A stretch of 64,000 bases of DNA from Brevirhabdus sp. (GTDB taxonomy: Bacteria; Pseudomonadota; Alphaproteobacteria; Rhodobacterales; Rhodobacteraceae). The first letter of the stretch is position 1, and each line of letters starts with the position of its first letter. A model generated the notes under the pieces. That model saw only the letters and a list, made by a program, of their open reading frames with translations, searched no databases and had not been told where the DNA came from. Of the stretch, positions 26,908 to 35,298 are shown one piece after another. The DNA lies in NCBI GenBank assembly GCA_024637315.1, contig JAGXFH010000082.1, positions 1 through 64,000 of the forward strand, written 5' to 3'. Both the position numbers and the translations under genes were made by a program.

Positions 26908-27749
26908 GCGGGTGATCCGGCGTCGGAGCGGCTGATATCGTCAACAGCCTTCTGCAACGAGATGCGGTCGAGCGAGGCGATGGGCAGCGCCGAGAACGCC
27001 TTGATGCGATTTTGAAGGGCTCCGTAGGCCTGATGGAAGGCCAGGTTCTTCTCGGCACTGGTCCCGACCATCTTGACCGGATCGGGCATGCCCCAATGCG
27101 CGCTGACGGGCTGGCCGGCCCATGCCGGGCAATCCTCGTTCGCCGCCTGATTGCAGACCGTGAAGACGAAATCGAACTTCGGCGCCTCCGGCCCCTGGAA
27201 TTCGGTGACATTCTTCGATCGCAGGACAGAGACGTCGTGCCCCTTCTGCTTGAGCACATCGAGCGCGAACGGATTCAACTCGGAGTTGGGTCTTGTACCT
27301 GCGGAATGGGCCTCGAACCGGTCACCGGCAACCTTGCGAAGAATGGACTCGGCAAAGATCGAGCGGGCGGAGTTACCAGAGCAGATGAAAAGCACATCGT
27401 ACCTGGGCTGGGGCTTGGGCTGGGGTCCTGAGGTGGAGGGCAGTGAAACGGGCGCGCAGAGATCCGGCCGGCCGCGGCAGCAATCGAGCAGAAGATAATC
27501 GAAGGTGCGTCGCACCTCCGTCATCGCGATGGAATAGCGAAGCGATGTGCCGACCCGCTCTTGGGTCACCAGCCCGGCCTGCATCAAGGCGGACAAGTAC
27601 GCCGAGAGCGTGGAGGCTTTGAGTCCGAGAGCATCGGCCATCTCCCCCGCCGGCACCCTGTCGGGATAGCGCCGCATGAGCAGCCGAAAGATGGCCAGGC
27701 GCTGCGGGTGACCGAGGGTGAAGAGCCGGGAGGGAATTTCATTTTCCAT
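26904..27749 (-). CDS. ArsR-ArsC fusion: regulator plus LMW-phosphatase-type arsenate reductase
   Basis: This is a 281-residue two-domain protein. Residues about 1-95 are a winged helix ([16 protein letters not shown], then [21 protein letters not shown]). A proline-rich linker follows near 105-112. Residues about 115-275 are a low-molecular-weight phosphatase-type arsenate reductase with the P-loop [10 protein letters not shown] and the later DPV near the C-terminal half. A Cys pair ([14 protein letters not shown]) in the helix before the linker could sense As(III). The first gene of the arsRC-gapdh-arsJ operon. The reductase supplies As(III) while the GAPDH-ArsJ route handles arsenate directly. 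Confidence 0.9.
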   Translation of the reverse strand: MENEIPSRLFTLGHPQRLAIFRLLMRRYPDRVPAGEMADALGLKASTLSAYLSALMQAGLVTQERVGTSLRYSIAMTEVRRTFDYLLLDCCRGRPDLCAPVSLPSTSGPQPKPQPRYDVLFICSGNSARSIFAESILRKVAGDRFEAHSAGTRPNSELNPFALDVLKQKGHDVSVLRSKNVTEFQGPEAPKFDFVFTVCNQAANEDCPAWAGQPVSAHWGMPDPVKMVGTSAEKNLAFHQAYGALQNRIKAFSALPIASLDRISLQKAVDDISRSDAGSPA

Positions 27750-27802
27750 ATTTCATGAATAACAGAAATATATATCGGCGCAATCGACTTCATGCGCCGA
27801 TA
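27749..27802. promoter_or_regulatory. Inverted repeats upstream of the ArsR-ArsC fusion
   Basis: Two symmetrical sites lie at the head of the operon. The first is TATTTC / GAAATA (27749-27770, 10-nt spacer) touching the start codon, with TTCATGAA inside it. The second is a perfect 10-bp repeat TATCGGCGCA / TGCGCCGATA (27773-27802, 10-nt spacer). One or both could be operators for the fused ArsR; the second could also form a hairpin. Confidence 0.45.
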
Positions 27803-27895
27803 CAAGATCTCTGCCCGGCTCAAGAGGTTTGCTTTGAAAGAGTCCGCGCATGAATATTCGGCCCAAGAACAAGTCGTGAGCAAAGGCCGGCCCGT

Positions 27896-28997
27896 TCACG
27901 CCTGCGGGCGCAGCCGCATCAGAAGGCAGATGGTCAAGCGGGCAAAGCTGTCGCGGTTGCGGGCCTGCTGGTTCAGGCGCTGATCCAGGTGCGCTCGTTT
28001 GCTGGCGCTGATCAGGCTTTTTGTCGCGTGGTGTATCGCATCGGCTATGGCGACCTGCGCCGTGATCATGGCGCCGGCCACGGCGCAGGCATTCTCCAGA
28101 GCGATCCGAACCACCTTCACCGGGTCGACGATGCCGCGCCCGATGAGGTTCCCGTAGTCGCCCCGTGCTGCATCGAACCCGAAGGCGGGCGTCCGGCTTT
28201 CAAGCACCTTTCCGATTACGAAGGTTTCGTCGAACCCGGCATTTTCATCCGGATTGTCGCCGGTGAGATCATCGAGGGTCCGACCGACTCGGACAAGGGC
28301 AACACCTCCCCCGACCGTGATCCCGTCTTCCACGGCGGCGCACGTCGCATTCAGGGCATCCTCGATTTCCTTCCGCAACAGGGTGACACGCGCCTCGATC
28401 GCGGCTGCATCGCCGCAGCCATCGACCAGCGCCGTGCTATCGCACGGGATCGCAATGCGGCGAGCGCGGCCGGGCCTCGCCCTCGACATCGTCGGCAATG
28501 ATCAGAAGTGCCCGGCCGGACTGGTTCACGGCCTCGAGGATCGGCACCAGGGGTTGGAGCGACGACAATTTCGCATCGCCCAGAAGAACAAATGAATCCT
28601 CGAACACCATGGCCGACCTTTCGGGATCGGTCACGAAATGCAGGCTGAGATATCCGTTGTCGAACCGCATGCCTCGGACGATCTCTGTTTCCGTCGCGAG
28701 GCCCGGGTTTTCCTTGACCGTGATGACGCCGTCCTGTCCGTCCTGCTCCATCGCTTCGGCGATCTGCGTGCCAATATCGGATTCGCCGTTCGCGGAAACC
28801 GTCCCCATCCGGACGATATCGCTTTGGCCATCGACCACCCGCGCCGCGGCACGAAGCGCCGTGACCGCTGCAATGGCGGCACGGTCGATGCCGCGCTTTA
28901 CGTCCGTCGGGTTGGCACCCCCAGCGGCCAGCGTCCGGCCATGCCCAGCGATCAGTTCGCCATCGTTCGCCGCCATGCATCTTGGCTTTGCGGGCAT
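27896..28997 (-). pseudogene. groEL: groEL (60-kDa chaperonin) pseudogene
   Basis: About 360 residues of chaperonin remain of the usual 545, in two frames. The first (28997 to about 28465) has NPTDVKRGID, GVITVKENPGL, RFDNGYLSLHFVTDPE and SLQPLVPILEAV, then changes frame after ADDVEGEA. The second (about 28480 to 27896) has ALVDGCGDAAAIEARV and ALNATCAAVEDGITVGGGVAL, then the C-terminal equatorial part. Missing are the N-terminal ATP-binding start, much of the apical domain and the segment between the two later motifs. No groES is beside it. This is a decayed duplicate, not the housekeeping copy. Confidence 0.85.
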
Positions 28998-29148
28998 AGG
29001 GGTGCTGCGGTCGCTCGCGGGCCAAAGGTTGGAAAGCGGACCGACTCAGTTGCGGCATCACACGGTCCGCTCTGTCTGGCGCGACAGGCTCGCCACGAGG
29101 CAGACCTTGGCATGCGAAGCGATACACGACTGCATATCGATCCAAAAC

Positions 29149-29820
29149 CTAGGCCAGGACCAGCCCCAGGATCATGTCTCCGACATGTCGCCGCAGGATG
29201 CTCTGTCCTTTCTCATCGAACAACTGTTCGCCGAAGATGTGGGAAAAGGTCGCGCGGTTCGACACGTTGAAGTAACTGAGCGCGGAAATGTGCCAATGGA
29301 GTTCCACCGCGCTGAGCCCGGCGCGGAAAACGCCGGCTTCCAGTCCGCGCGCATAGATATCTTCAAGCATGCGGATCGCCGAGGAATTTTCTCCCGACAT
29401 CTCGGCGGAATCCGGCATGTGCCGCCCTTCATGCACGTTCTCGATCATCACCAGCCGGATGAAAACCTGCGACCGGCGGTGGTTGTCGAACGTGAATTCG
29501 GCAACCTTGCGCAGCGCCTCTTCAGGCGCGAGCCCCTCAAGTTCCAGCGCATCCTCGGCTTCCCGGGTGCGACGGTATGCGTCGGCCAGAACCTCGCGGT
29601 ACAGCCCCTCCTTGTCGCCGAAATAATAGTAGATCATCCGTTTCGATGTCGATGTCCGCGCAGCGATCTCGTCGATCCGGGTGCCCGACAGACCCCTTAG
29701 CGCAAAAGCTTCACGGGCGACCTGCAGGATATTCGTCCGCACGCCGTCGGGGTCCTGTTTCCAGCTGCGCCGCGGCCGGTCCGCGTCTTCCGATGCCTGA
29801 GACCTCTGCGCCTTTTCCAT
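29149..29820 (-). CDS. TetR-family regulator of the shikimate module
   Basis: This is a 223-residue TetR protein. The helix-turn-helix lies at about residues 45-65 (TRIDEIAARTSTSKRMIYYYFGDKEGLY) and a helical ligand domain follows. The start is the ATG preceded by GGGGGAG; the frame is open for 60 bp more. It is divergent from the shikimate dehydrogenase gene with about 184 bp between, which is the usual layout for local repression. The ligand may be shikimate, quinate or a derived aromatic acid. Confidence 0.88.
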   Translation of the reverse strand: MEKAQRSQASEDADRPRRSWKQDPDGVRTNILQVAREAFALRGLSGTRIDEIAARTSTSKRMIYYYFGDKEGLYREVLADAYRRTREAEDALELEGLAPEEALRKVAEFTFDNHRRSQVFIRLVMIENVHEGRHMPDSAEMSGENSSAIRMLEDIYARGLEAGVFRAGLSAVELHWHISALSYFNVSNRATFSHIFGEQLFDEKGQSILRRHVGDMILGLVLA

Positions 29821-29901
29821 CACTCTCCCCCGGTAGTCTGCGGCCATACATAGGAAACATCTGCCCGGATGTCCCATCATTCCTGATCATCCGCGCAGGA
29901 T

Positions 29902-29947
29902 TTAACCGTAACGAACATTCTATTGACTATATTAACCACAGCGAACA
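29902..29947. promoter_or_regulatory. Direct repeats in the TetR/shikimate divergent promoter
   Basis: TTAACCGTAACGAACA (29902-29917) and TTAACCACAGCGAACA (29932-29947) are copies sharing 13 of 16 bases, spaced 30 bp start to start, about three helical turns. Between them lies TTGACTATATT, which could supply promoter elements. Position between divergent start codons suggests two regulator-binding sites. Confidence 0.45.
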
Positions 29948-30003
29948 ATATGCCTGCGAGCACGGTTGGAGGACCGGACAGGAGGAGGAGCCCGATTTTG
30001 GCC

Positions 30004-30900
30004 ATGCAATGGATGCCAGAGGTGAACGGGTCCGACGCTGATGGCGGCGGTCGTGTCCTTGTCGGGCTGCTGGGGCATGGCATATCGGCCTCGCGCACAC
30101 CGTGCATGCACATCGCCGAAGGGCAGGCGCAGGGTCTGAATTACGACTATCGCCTCGTCGACCTTGCCGACAGCGACCCGGCACCGACGATGGAAGAGAT
30201 CATCTTCGAACTGGAAGCTGCGGGGTTCAGCGGGCTGAACGTGACGTTCCCCTACAAGCAGGTGGTCATCCCGCATCTGACCGCCCTGTCAGACAACGCG
30301 CAGGCGCTGGGCGCGGTCAACACCGTGGTGTTCCGCGACGGCGCGCGCCGCGGCCATAACACCGATTACTGGGGGTTCGGCGAAAGCTTCCGGCGGGGCC
30401 TGCCGGATGCAAAACGCGACGCCGTTCTGCTCCTCGGGGCAGGTGGCGCCGGCGGCGCGGTTTCAGCGGCGCTGCTGGGCGCAGGGGCTGAACGGCTGAC
30501 GATCCACGATACCAGCACAGTCTCTGCCGACAGGCTCGCGGCGGCGCTCCGCGCCCGCTTCGGAGCGGGTCGGGCCGAGGTTGCGAGTGACCTGGACGCG
30601 GCGGCAGCGGAGGCCGACGGGATCGTCAACGCGACGCCGGTCGGGATGGAAAAGCTGCCGGGTCTGCCGCTGCCTGCCGCGCTGATCGAGGCGCGCCACT
30701 GGGTCGCCGACATCGTCTATTTCCCGCTGGAAACCGAACTGCTTGCCACCGCCCGCGCCAAGGGCTGCAAGGTGTTGCCGGGTTCCGGCATGACGCTTTA
30801 CCAAGCGGTGCGCGCGTTCGAGTTGTTCACCGGGCTGCCGGCCGATCCGACCCGGATGCAGGCGGCCTTCGACAGCTTCAATTCGGAGGCTGTCGGATGA
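30004..30900 (+). CDS. Shikimate/quinate dehydrogenase
   Basis: This is a 298-residue enzyme of the AroE family. Substrate motifs: GHGISASRTP near the N-terminus, the catalytic-Lys segment NVTFPYKQ and GHNTDYWGF. NAD(P) loop: LLGAGGAGGAV. The start at 30004 is supported by GGAGGAGGAG about 15 bp upstream; a TTG at 29998 is the alternative. Clustering with a dehydroshikimate dehydratase and a TetR regulator points to catabolic use of shikimate or quinate, oxidising it to 3-dehydroshikimate/dehydroquinate, not the biosynthetic aroE. It overlaps the next gene by 4 bp. Confidence 0.9.
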   Translation: MQWMPEVNGSDADGGGRVLVGLLGHGISASRTPCMHIAEGQAQGLNYDYRLVDLADSDPAPTMEEIIFELEAAGFSGLNVTFPYKQVVIPHLTALSDNAQALGAVNTVVFRDGARRGHNTDYWGFGESFRRGLPDAKRDAVLLLGAGGAGGAVSAALLGAGAERLTIHDTSTVSADRLAAALRARFGAGRAEVASDLDAAAAEADGIVNATPVGMEKLPGLPLPAALIEARHWVADIVYFPLETELLATARAKGCKVLPGSGMTLYQAVRAFELFTGLPADPTRMQAAFDSFNSEAVG

Positions 30901-31823
30901 AGACCTCCATTGCCACCGTCTGCCTTGCCGGCGATCTGCGCGAGAAGCTGGCCGCCATCGCCGCGGCCGGGTTCGACGGGATCGAGATCTTCGAGCAGGA
31001 TTTCATCGCCTTTGATGGTGGCCCGCGCGAGGTGGGCGCGATGGTGCGCGATCATGGGCTGGGCATCACGATCTTCCAGCCCTTTCGTGATTTCGAAGGC
31101 CTGCCCGAGCCGTTGCGCGCCCGCGCCTTCGACCGGGTCGAACGCAAGTTCGATCTGATGCAGGAGCTGGGGACCGACCTGATGCTGGTCTGCTCTTCGG
31201 TCCACCCGGACTCGATCGGCGGCATCGACCGGATGGCGGCGGATTTCGCCGAACTGGGCCTGCGCGCCGCCAGGCGCGACCTGCGCGTCGGGTTCGAGGC
31301 GCTGGCCTGGGGCAAACACGTCTGCGACCACCGCGACGCCTGGGAGGTGGTGCGCCGCGCCGACCATCCGAACGTCGGGCTGATCCTCGACAGCTTTCAT
31401 ACCCTGGCCCGCAAGATCGCTCCCGACACGATCCGCGTGATCCCCGGCGACCGGATTTTCTTCGTCCAGCTTGCGGACGCGCCGCTGGTCGAGATGGACC
31501 TGCTCTACTGGTCCCGCCACTTCCGCAACATGCCGGGCGAAGGCGACCTGGACGTGCAGGGCTTCATGCGGGCGGTGGCGGCAACGGGGTATGACGGACC
31601 ACTCAGCCTCGAAGTGTTCAACGACCAGTTCCGGGGCGGCAGCCCGCGCACCATCGCGGTGGACGGCCACCGCTCGCTTGTCTTCCTGATGGACCAGGTG
31701 GCACGCCGCGAGCCGGGGCGCAACGCCGCTTTCCAGCTTTCCACCCTGTTGGGCGCCGGCAGGGCCGGGAAGAATGCGGATGCAGCCATTGGCCGGAGGG
31801 CTCTGCACAGCAAGACTTTCTAG
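30897..31823 (+). CDS. 3-dehydroshikimate dehydratase, TIM-barrel domain, C-terminally truncated
   Basis: This is a 308-residue protein of the sugar-phosphate isomerase/epimerase fold. Family signature: GFDGIEIFEQDF near the N-terminus, LDSFHT, and RHFRNMPGEGDL followed by GPLSLEVFNDQFR. This matches the N-terminal half of bacterial two-domain dehydroshikimate dehydratases (about 630 residues), which convert 3-dehydroshikimate to protocatechuate. The C-terminal hydroxyphenylpyruvate-dioxygenase-like domain is absent. The last roughly 30 residues (from about 31735) no longer look like the family, suggesting a break point there. The barrel contains the active site, so activity is possible but uncertain. 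Confidence 0.75.
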   Translation: MKTSIATVCLAGDLREKLAAIAAAGFDGIEIFEQDFIAFDGGPREVGAMVRDHGLGITIFQPFRDFEGLPEPLRARAFDRVERKFDLMQELGTDLMLVCSSVHPDSIGGIDRMAADFAELGLRAARRDLRVGFEALAWGKHVCDHRDAWEVVRRADHPNVGLILDSFHTLARKIAPDTIRVIPGDRIFFVQLADAPLVEMDLLYWSRHFRNMPGEGDLDVQGFMRAVAATGYDGPLSLEVFNDQFRGGSPRTIAVDGHRSLVFLMDQVARREPGRNAAFQLSTLLGAGRAGKNADAAIGRRALHSKTF

Positions 31824-32281
31824 AAGTTGCTTTTGGCACTGGTCAGAAGCAGATCCGTGTCCGGCCTGTTTGCGCGGCGCACACGACCGCTGACCCTGAT
31901 GGTTTGCGCAAACCAAGTCCCGTTCATCCGATAGCCATCGTTGCACGTTCGTGCCTGCTCCCGCACGACAGCGTCGTCGGACAGCATCTGTGTCAGGACC
32001 GCGCCTGCTGGCAAGCCGCCAATTTCACTCGCCAAGCGGGCCAGAGCCGGTGGATTGCACTTGTTTTCTCCGTTGTTGAAAGGCGCTCTGCCAGGAACTC
32101 TTGCGCCACCTCGATACCGGCGGCGGCGGGGCCAACCCATGCGCGCGACGCAGGTGCGGTCGCGACCCGCCCGGCAAGTCGGTGCCAGCGCCGCGGATCC
32201 TGGCGCAGTTTTCTTGGTGCGGCCGCAGGGAAGTGCGTCCTGCGTCTTGTTCCTTTGCGCCTCGCGCTCTACATCAGGCGG
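31824..32281. other. Accessory/core junction, possible gene remnant
   Basis: No convincing gene. On the minus strand an open stretch (32140 to 31820) reads RLASEIGGLPAGAVLTQMLSDDAVVREQARTC in part, which looks like real protein sequence, perhaps the C-terminal part of an exported protein cut off at its 5' end. To the right of it the DNA is non-coding and probably carries the promoter for the S49 peptidase gene. Confidence 0.35.
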
Positions 32282-33082
32282 ATGAAACTCTGGATTCCAT
32301 TCATCAAATCCGCCCCCGTCGTATCGGTCGTGCGCCTTGAAGGCACCATTTCCTCTGCGACACGCGGCGTCACGCTGAACGATATCGCCCTTGCCCCGAT
32401 GATCGAACGCGCGTTCCGGCGTTGGAAGCCGGCTGCGGTGGCGCTGGTGATCAATTCGCCTGGCGGGTCGCCTGCGCAGTCATCCCTGATCGCCGCAAGA
32501 ATTCGCAGGCTGGCCGATGAAAAGAAGATCCCGGTCATTGCCTTTGTCGAGGATGTCGCGGCATCGGGCGGTTACTGGCTGGCCTCTGCCGCCGATGAGA
32601 TCTGGCTGGATCAAAGCTCGATCGTCGGCTCGATTGGCGTGATCTCTTCCAATTTCGGGTTTCACGAACTGATCGAACGCCACGGCGTCGAGCGCCGCGT
32701 CCACACCGCGGGCAAATCGAAAAGCACGCTTGATCCGTTCCAGCCGGAAAAGCCGGCAGATGTAAAGCGGCTGAAAGCGATACTGGAGCAGATGCACACG
32801 ACCTTCATCGCCCAGATCAAGGACCGGCGCGGCGGCAAGCTGGCCGAAGGCGCGGATCTGTTCACCGGCGAATTCTGGATCGGCCAGACCGGAGTCGATC
32901 TGGGCCTTGCCGATGGCATCGGGCATCTGGTGCCGAAAATGAAAGAGCGCTTCGGCGACAAGGTCAAGCTGATCCCTTACGTGCGCAAACGCCCGCTTCT
33001 GGCGCGGTTCGGCGCGCAGATCCTCGAAGAGGCGCTGGGCGTCGTGGAAGAGCGCGCCCTGTATGCGCGCTACGGGCTGTAA
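32282..33082 (+). CDS. S49-family peptidase (short SppA-like)
   Basis: This is a 266-residue protease of the short SppA type. Nucleophile: DVAASGGYWLAS (Ser about residue 96). Lys of the Ser/Lys dyad: GKSKSTLDPF (about residue 147). The region INSPGGSPAQS near residues 57-67 is the usual substrate-groove motif. There is no clear signal peptide. These enzymes digest signal peptides or membrane fragments. It marks the beginning of the intact core gene block and is followed 3 bp later by a small membrane protein gene. Confidence 0.9.
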   Translation: MKLWIPFIKSAPVVSVVRLEGTISSATRGVTLNDIALAPMIERAFRRWKPAAVALVINSPGGSPAQSSLIAARIRRLADEKKIPVIAFVEDVAASGGYWLASAADEIWLDQSSIVGSIGVISSNFGFHELIERHGVERRVHTAGKSKSTLDPFQPEKPADVKRLKAILEQMHTTFIAQIKDRRGGKLAEGADLFTGEFWIGQTGVDLGLADGIGHLVPKMKERFGDKVKLIPYVRKRPLLARFGAQILEEALGVVEERALYARYGL

Positions 33083-33085
33083 GCC

Positions 33086-33247
33086 GTGGTCAAGGCGGTC
33101 TCCCTTTTCCTGATCGGCATCTTGATCCTTGCGATGTTCGGCAAGCTGCGCTTTCCGGGTCAGAAACGGCTGCAGGCGGCGAAGTGCAAATCCTGCGGCC
33201 GGTACCGGATCGGCAAGGCCGGCTGCAATTGTACCCGCAAATCGTAG
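33086..33247 (+). CDS. Small membrane zinc-ribbon-like protein
   Basis: This 53-residue product begins with GTG. The N-terminal 17 residues form one hydrophobic helix; then comes a basic stretch (KLRFPGQKRL) and four Cys in the pattern CxxC...CxC (CKSCGRY, then CNC), suited to a metal knuckle. It starts 3 bp after the S49 peptidase stop and ends 7 bp before the antiporter start, so it is surely in the same transcript. Function unknown. Confidence 0.65.
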   Translation: MVKAVSLFLIGILILAMFGKLRFPGQKRLQAAKCKSCGRYRIGKAGCNCTRKS

Positions 33248-33254
33248 GCGCGTG

Positions 33255-34190
33255 ATGGATTTCCTGCTGGTTGGCCTTGGGTTGGTGATCCTTGTCTTCG
33301 CGGGCGATGCTCTGGTGCGCGGCGCGGTGAACCTCAGTCTTCGGCTGGGCATTCCGGCGCTGATCGTCGGGCTGACGATCGTCGCCTTCGGCACCTCGGC
33401 ACCGGAATTGCTGGTCTCGGTCAATGCGGTGATCAAGGGATTGCCGGACATCGCTGTCGGAAATGTCGTTGGGTCCAACATCGCCAATGTGCTGCTGGTC
33501 CTCGGCATTCCGGCCCTGTTGTTCGGGATGAAGACCTCGCATTGCGACACCCGGCAAAGCTATGTGCAGATGATCGCGGTGACAGTCCTATTGACGGCTC
33601 TGATCTTTCTCGGACCGCTGAGCTGGATCTTCGGGCTGCCGCTCTTGGGGATCTATGTGCTGATCATGGCGAACGAGGTGCGCAATGCCCGCGCGCACCG
33701 GCGGGAAAACCACATGCCCGAACTGGAGGGCGCCGATCCGCACATGCGCTGGTGGAAGATCGCGGCCTTCCTGGCTGTGGGGATCATCGGGCTGCCGATC
33801 GGGGCGGACATGCTTGTCGGCGGCGCCACGGCGATCGCCCGCTCGTTCGAGATCAGCGAAGCCGTCATCGGCCTGACGCTGGTCGCCGTCGGCACCTCGC
33901 TGCCCGAACTGGCGACGACGGTGGTGGCGGTCTATCACCGCAAGGCCGATGTGGCGCTGGGCAACGTGGTGGGATCGAACATCGCGAACATCCTGGTCGT
34001 CCTTGGCAGCGCGTCGCTGTTCGGCACAATCCCGGTATCGTCCCAGATCCTGTCTTTCGACATCTGGGTCATGCTGGCGGTGGCACTTCTGCTGTATCCG
34101 GTCGTGTTCCACCGGGTCGACATTTCGCGGATCTGGGGGGCCTGCTTGACGGCGGCCTATGCCGCCTATGTAGTAGTGCTGCTGGCATGA
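33255..34190 (+). CDS. Calcium/sodium antiporter (CaCA family, YrbG-like)
   Basis: This is a 311-residue protein with about ten helices. Both alpha repeats are clear: VAFGTSAPELLVS with GNVVGSNIANVLLVLG, and VAVGTSLPELATT with GNVVGSNIANILVVLG. The acidic residues in both GTS-PEL motifs are the ion-binding ones. It exchanges Ca2+ for Na+ or H+. It overlaps the SDR gene by 4 bp. Confidence 0.92.
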   Translation: MDFLLVGLGLVILVFAGDALVRGAVNLSLRLGIPALIVGLTIVAFGTSAPELLVSVNAVIKGLPDIAVGNVVGSNIANVLLVLGIPALLFGMKTSHCDTRQSYVQMIAVTVLLTALIFLGPLSWIFGLPLLGIYVLIMANEVRNARAHRRENHMPELEGADPHMRWWKIAAFLAVGIIGLPIGADMLVGGATAIARSFEISEAVIGLTLVAVGTSLPELATTVVAVYHRKADVALGNVVGSNIANILVVLGSASLFGTIPVSSQILSFDIWVMLAVALLLYPVVFHRVDISRIWGACLTAAYAAYVVVLLA

Positions 34191-34990
34191 CGGAACAGGT
34201 TCAGATGCAGGACAAACGGGCATTGGTGACGGGCGCCGGAAAGCGGCTGGGCCGCGCTATGGCGCTTTGCCTGGCCGAGCAGGGACACGACGTCGCCGTA
34301 CATTACGCAACGTCCGGCGACGAAGCCGAGGCGGTGGCCGACGAGATCCGGGCCTTTGGCCGACAGGCGGTGACGCTTCAGGCCGACCTGCTTGACGAGG
34401 ATCAGACCCAGGCGCTGATCGGCCGTGCCGCCGGGGCGTTGGGCGGACCCGTCACCGTACTGATCAACAATGCCTCGATATTCGATTATGATAACCTCGC
34501 CACCGCCACCCGCGACAACTGGGACCGGCATATCGGATCGAATCTGCGCGCGCCGTTCGTGCTGACGCAGGCCATGGCAGCCGGTATCCCGGATCCGCTG
34601 CGTGACGACCGGGATGAAGCTTTGGCCCGGGGCCTGGTGGTCAACATGGTCGATCAGCGGGTTCAAAAACTGACCCCGGAATTCATGACCTACACGATTG
34701 CAAAGATGGGGCTTTGGGCGTTCACCCAGACCGCCGCGCAGGCTCTGGCCCCAAGAATAAGGGTCAACGCGATTGCGCCGGGTCCGACGATGATCGGTGC
34801 GCGGCAGTCACCAGAGCATTTTGCCAAGCAGCGCGCCGCGACGATCCTGCAACGCGGTTCCAACCCCGAGGATATCACCCGCGCGCTTCGATACCTGCTG
34901 GATGCGCCCGCCGTCACCGGCCAGTTGCTGTGCGTCGATGGCGGTCAGCACATGGCCTGGCAAACCCCCGATGTGATCGGTCGCGCGTAA
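34187..34990 (+). CDS. Short-chain dehydrogenase/reductase
   Basis: This is a 267-residue SDR enzyme with TGAGKRLGRA (cofactor loop), INNAS (NNAG-type motif) and the catalytic YTIAK (about residue 169). The conserved SDR serine region reads NMVDQR, where Ser is replaced by Asp-like polar residues as in pteridine reductase/FolM-type members. It may reduce pterins or folates; that is inference. Its ATG overlaps the antiporter stop. Confidence 0.88.
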   Translation: MTEQVQMQDKRALVTGAGKRLGRAMALCLAEQGHDVAVHYATSGDEAEAVADEIRAFGRQAVTLQADLLDEDQTQALIGRAAGALGGPVTVLINNASIFDYDNLATATRDNWDRHIGSNLRAPFVLTQAMAAGIPDPLRDDRDEALARGLVVNMVDQRVQKLTPEFMTYTIAKMGLWAFTQTAAQALAPRIRVNAIAPGPTMIGARQSPEHFAKQRAATILQRGSNPEDITRALRYLLDAPAVTGQLLCVDGGQHMAWQTPDVIGRA

Positions 34991-35298
34991 GCCACTGCGG
35001 CAATCTATCTGGTATCGGGGCTTGACTTGTGCACCTTCGCAATTGCGGTCACGAAACTGTTACGATTCTGCCAATGTTATCAATTGTTTGCCGATTGATT
35101 AAAAAAATGATGATTGATATCAATGGCTTGTGGCACTGCCTATTATTTAGGCAAACCTGAGAAGCCAGCAGAATATAAGGAAAATTTCCTCATGCCCAAA
35201 TCTTACACCCAGACTTATCCACAACTTTGGTGGACAGGTTTCCTCTTGATCCTGCCCATATAAGGTTGCAGCCACACAAGGAATCATTCGGCCCCGAT
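34991..35298. promoter_or_regulatory. AT-rich intergenic region before uvrC with DnaA box and palindromes
   Basis: These 308 bp are the most AT-rich gap of the core half. They contain a 12-bp palindrome ATTGATATCAAT (35113-35124), an inverted repeat TGCCTA / TAGGCA with 5-nt loop (35137-35153), a near palindrome AGGAAAATTTCCT and a perfect DnaA box TTATCCACA (35215-35223). Promoter elements for uvrC must lie here. No gene is visible. Confidence 0.5.

Noticed and set aside
35114-35123. TTGATATCAA as an FNR/FnrL box
   Set aside because: The half-sites TTGAT and ATCAA need a 4-bp spacer; here they overlap, so it is only a short palindrome.
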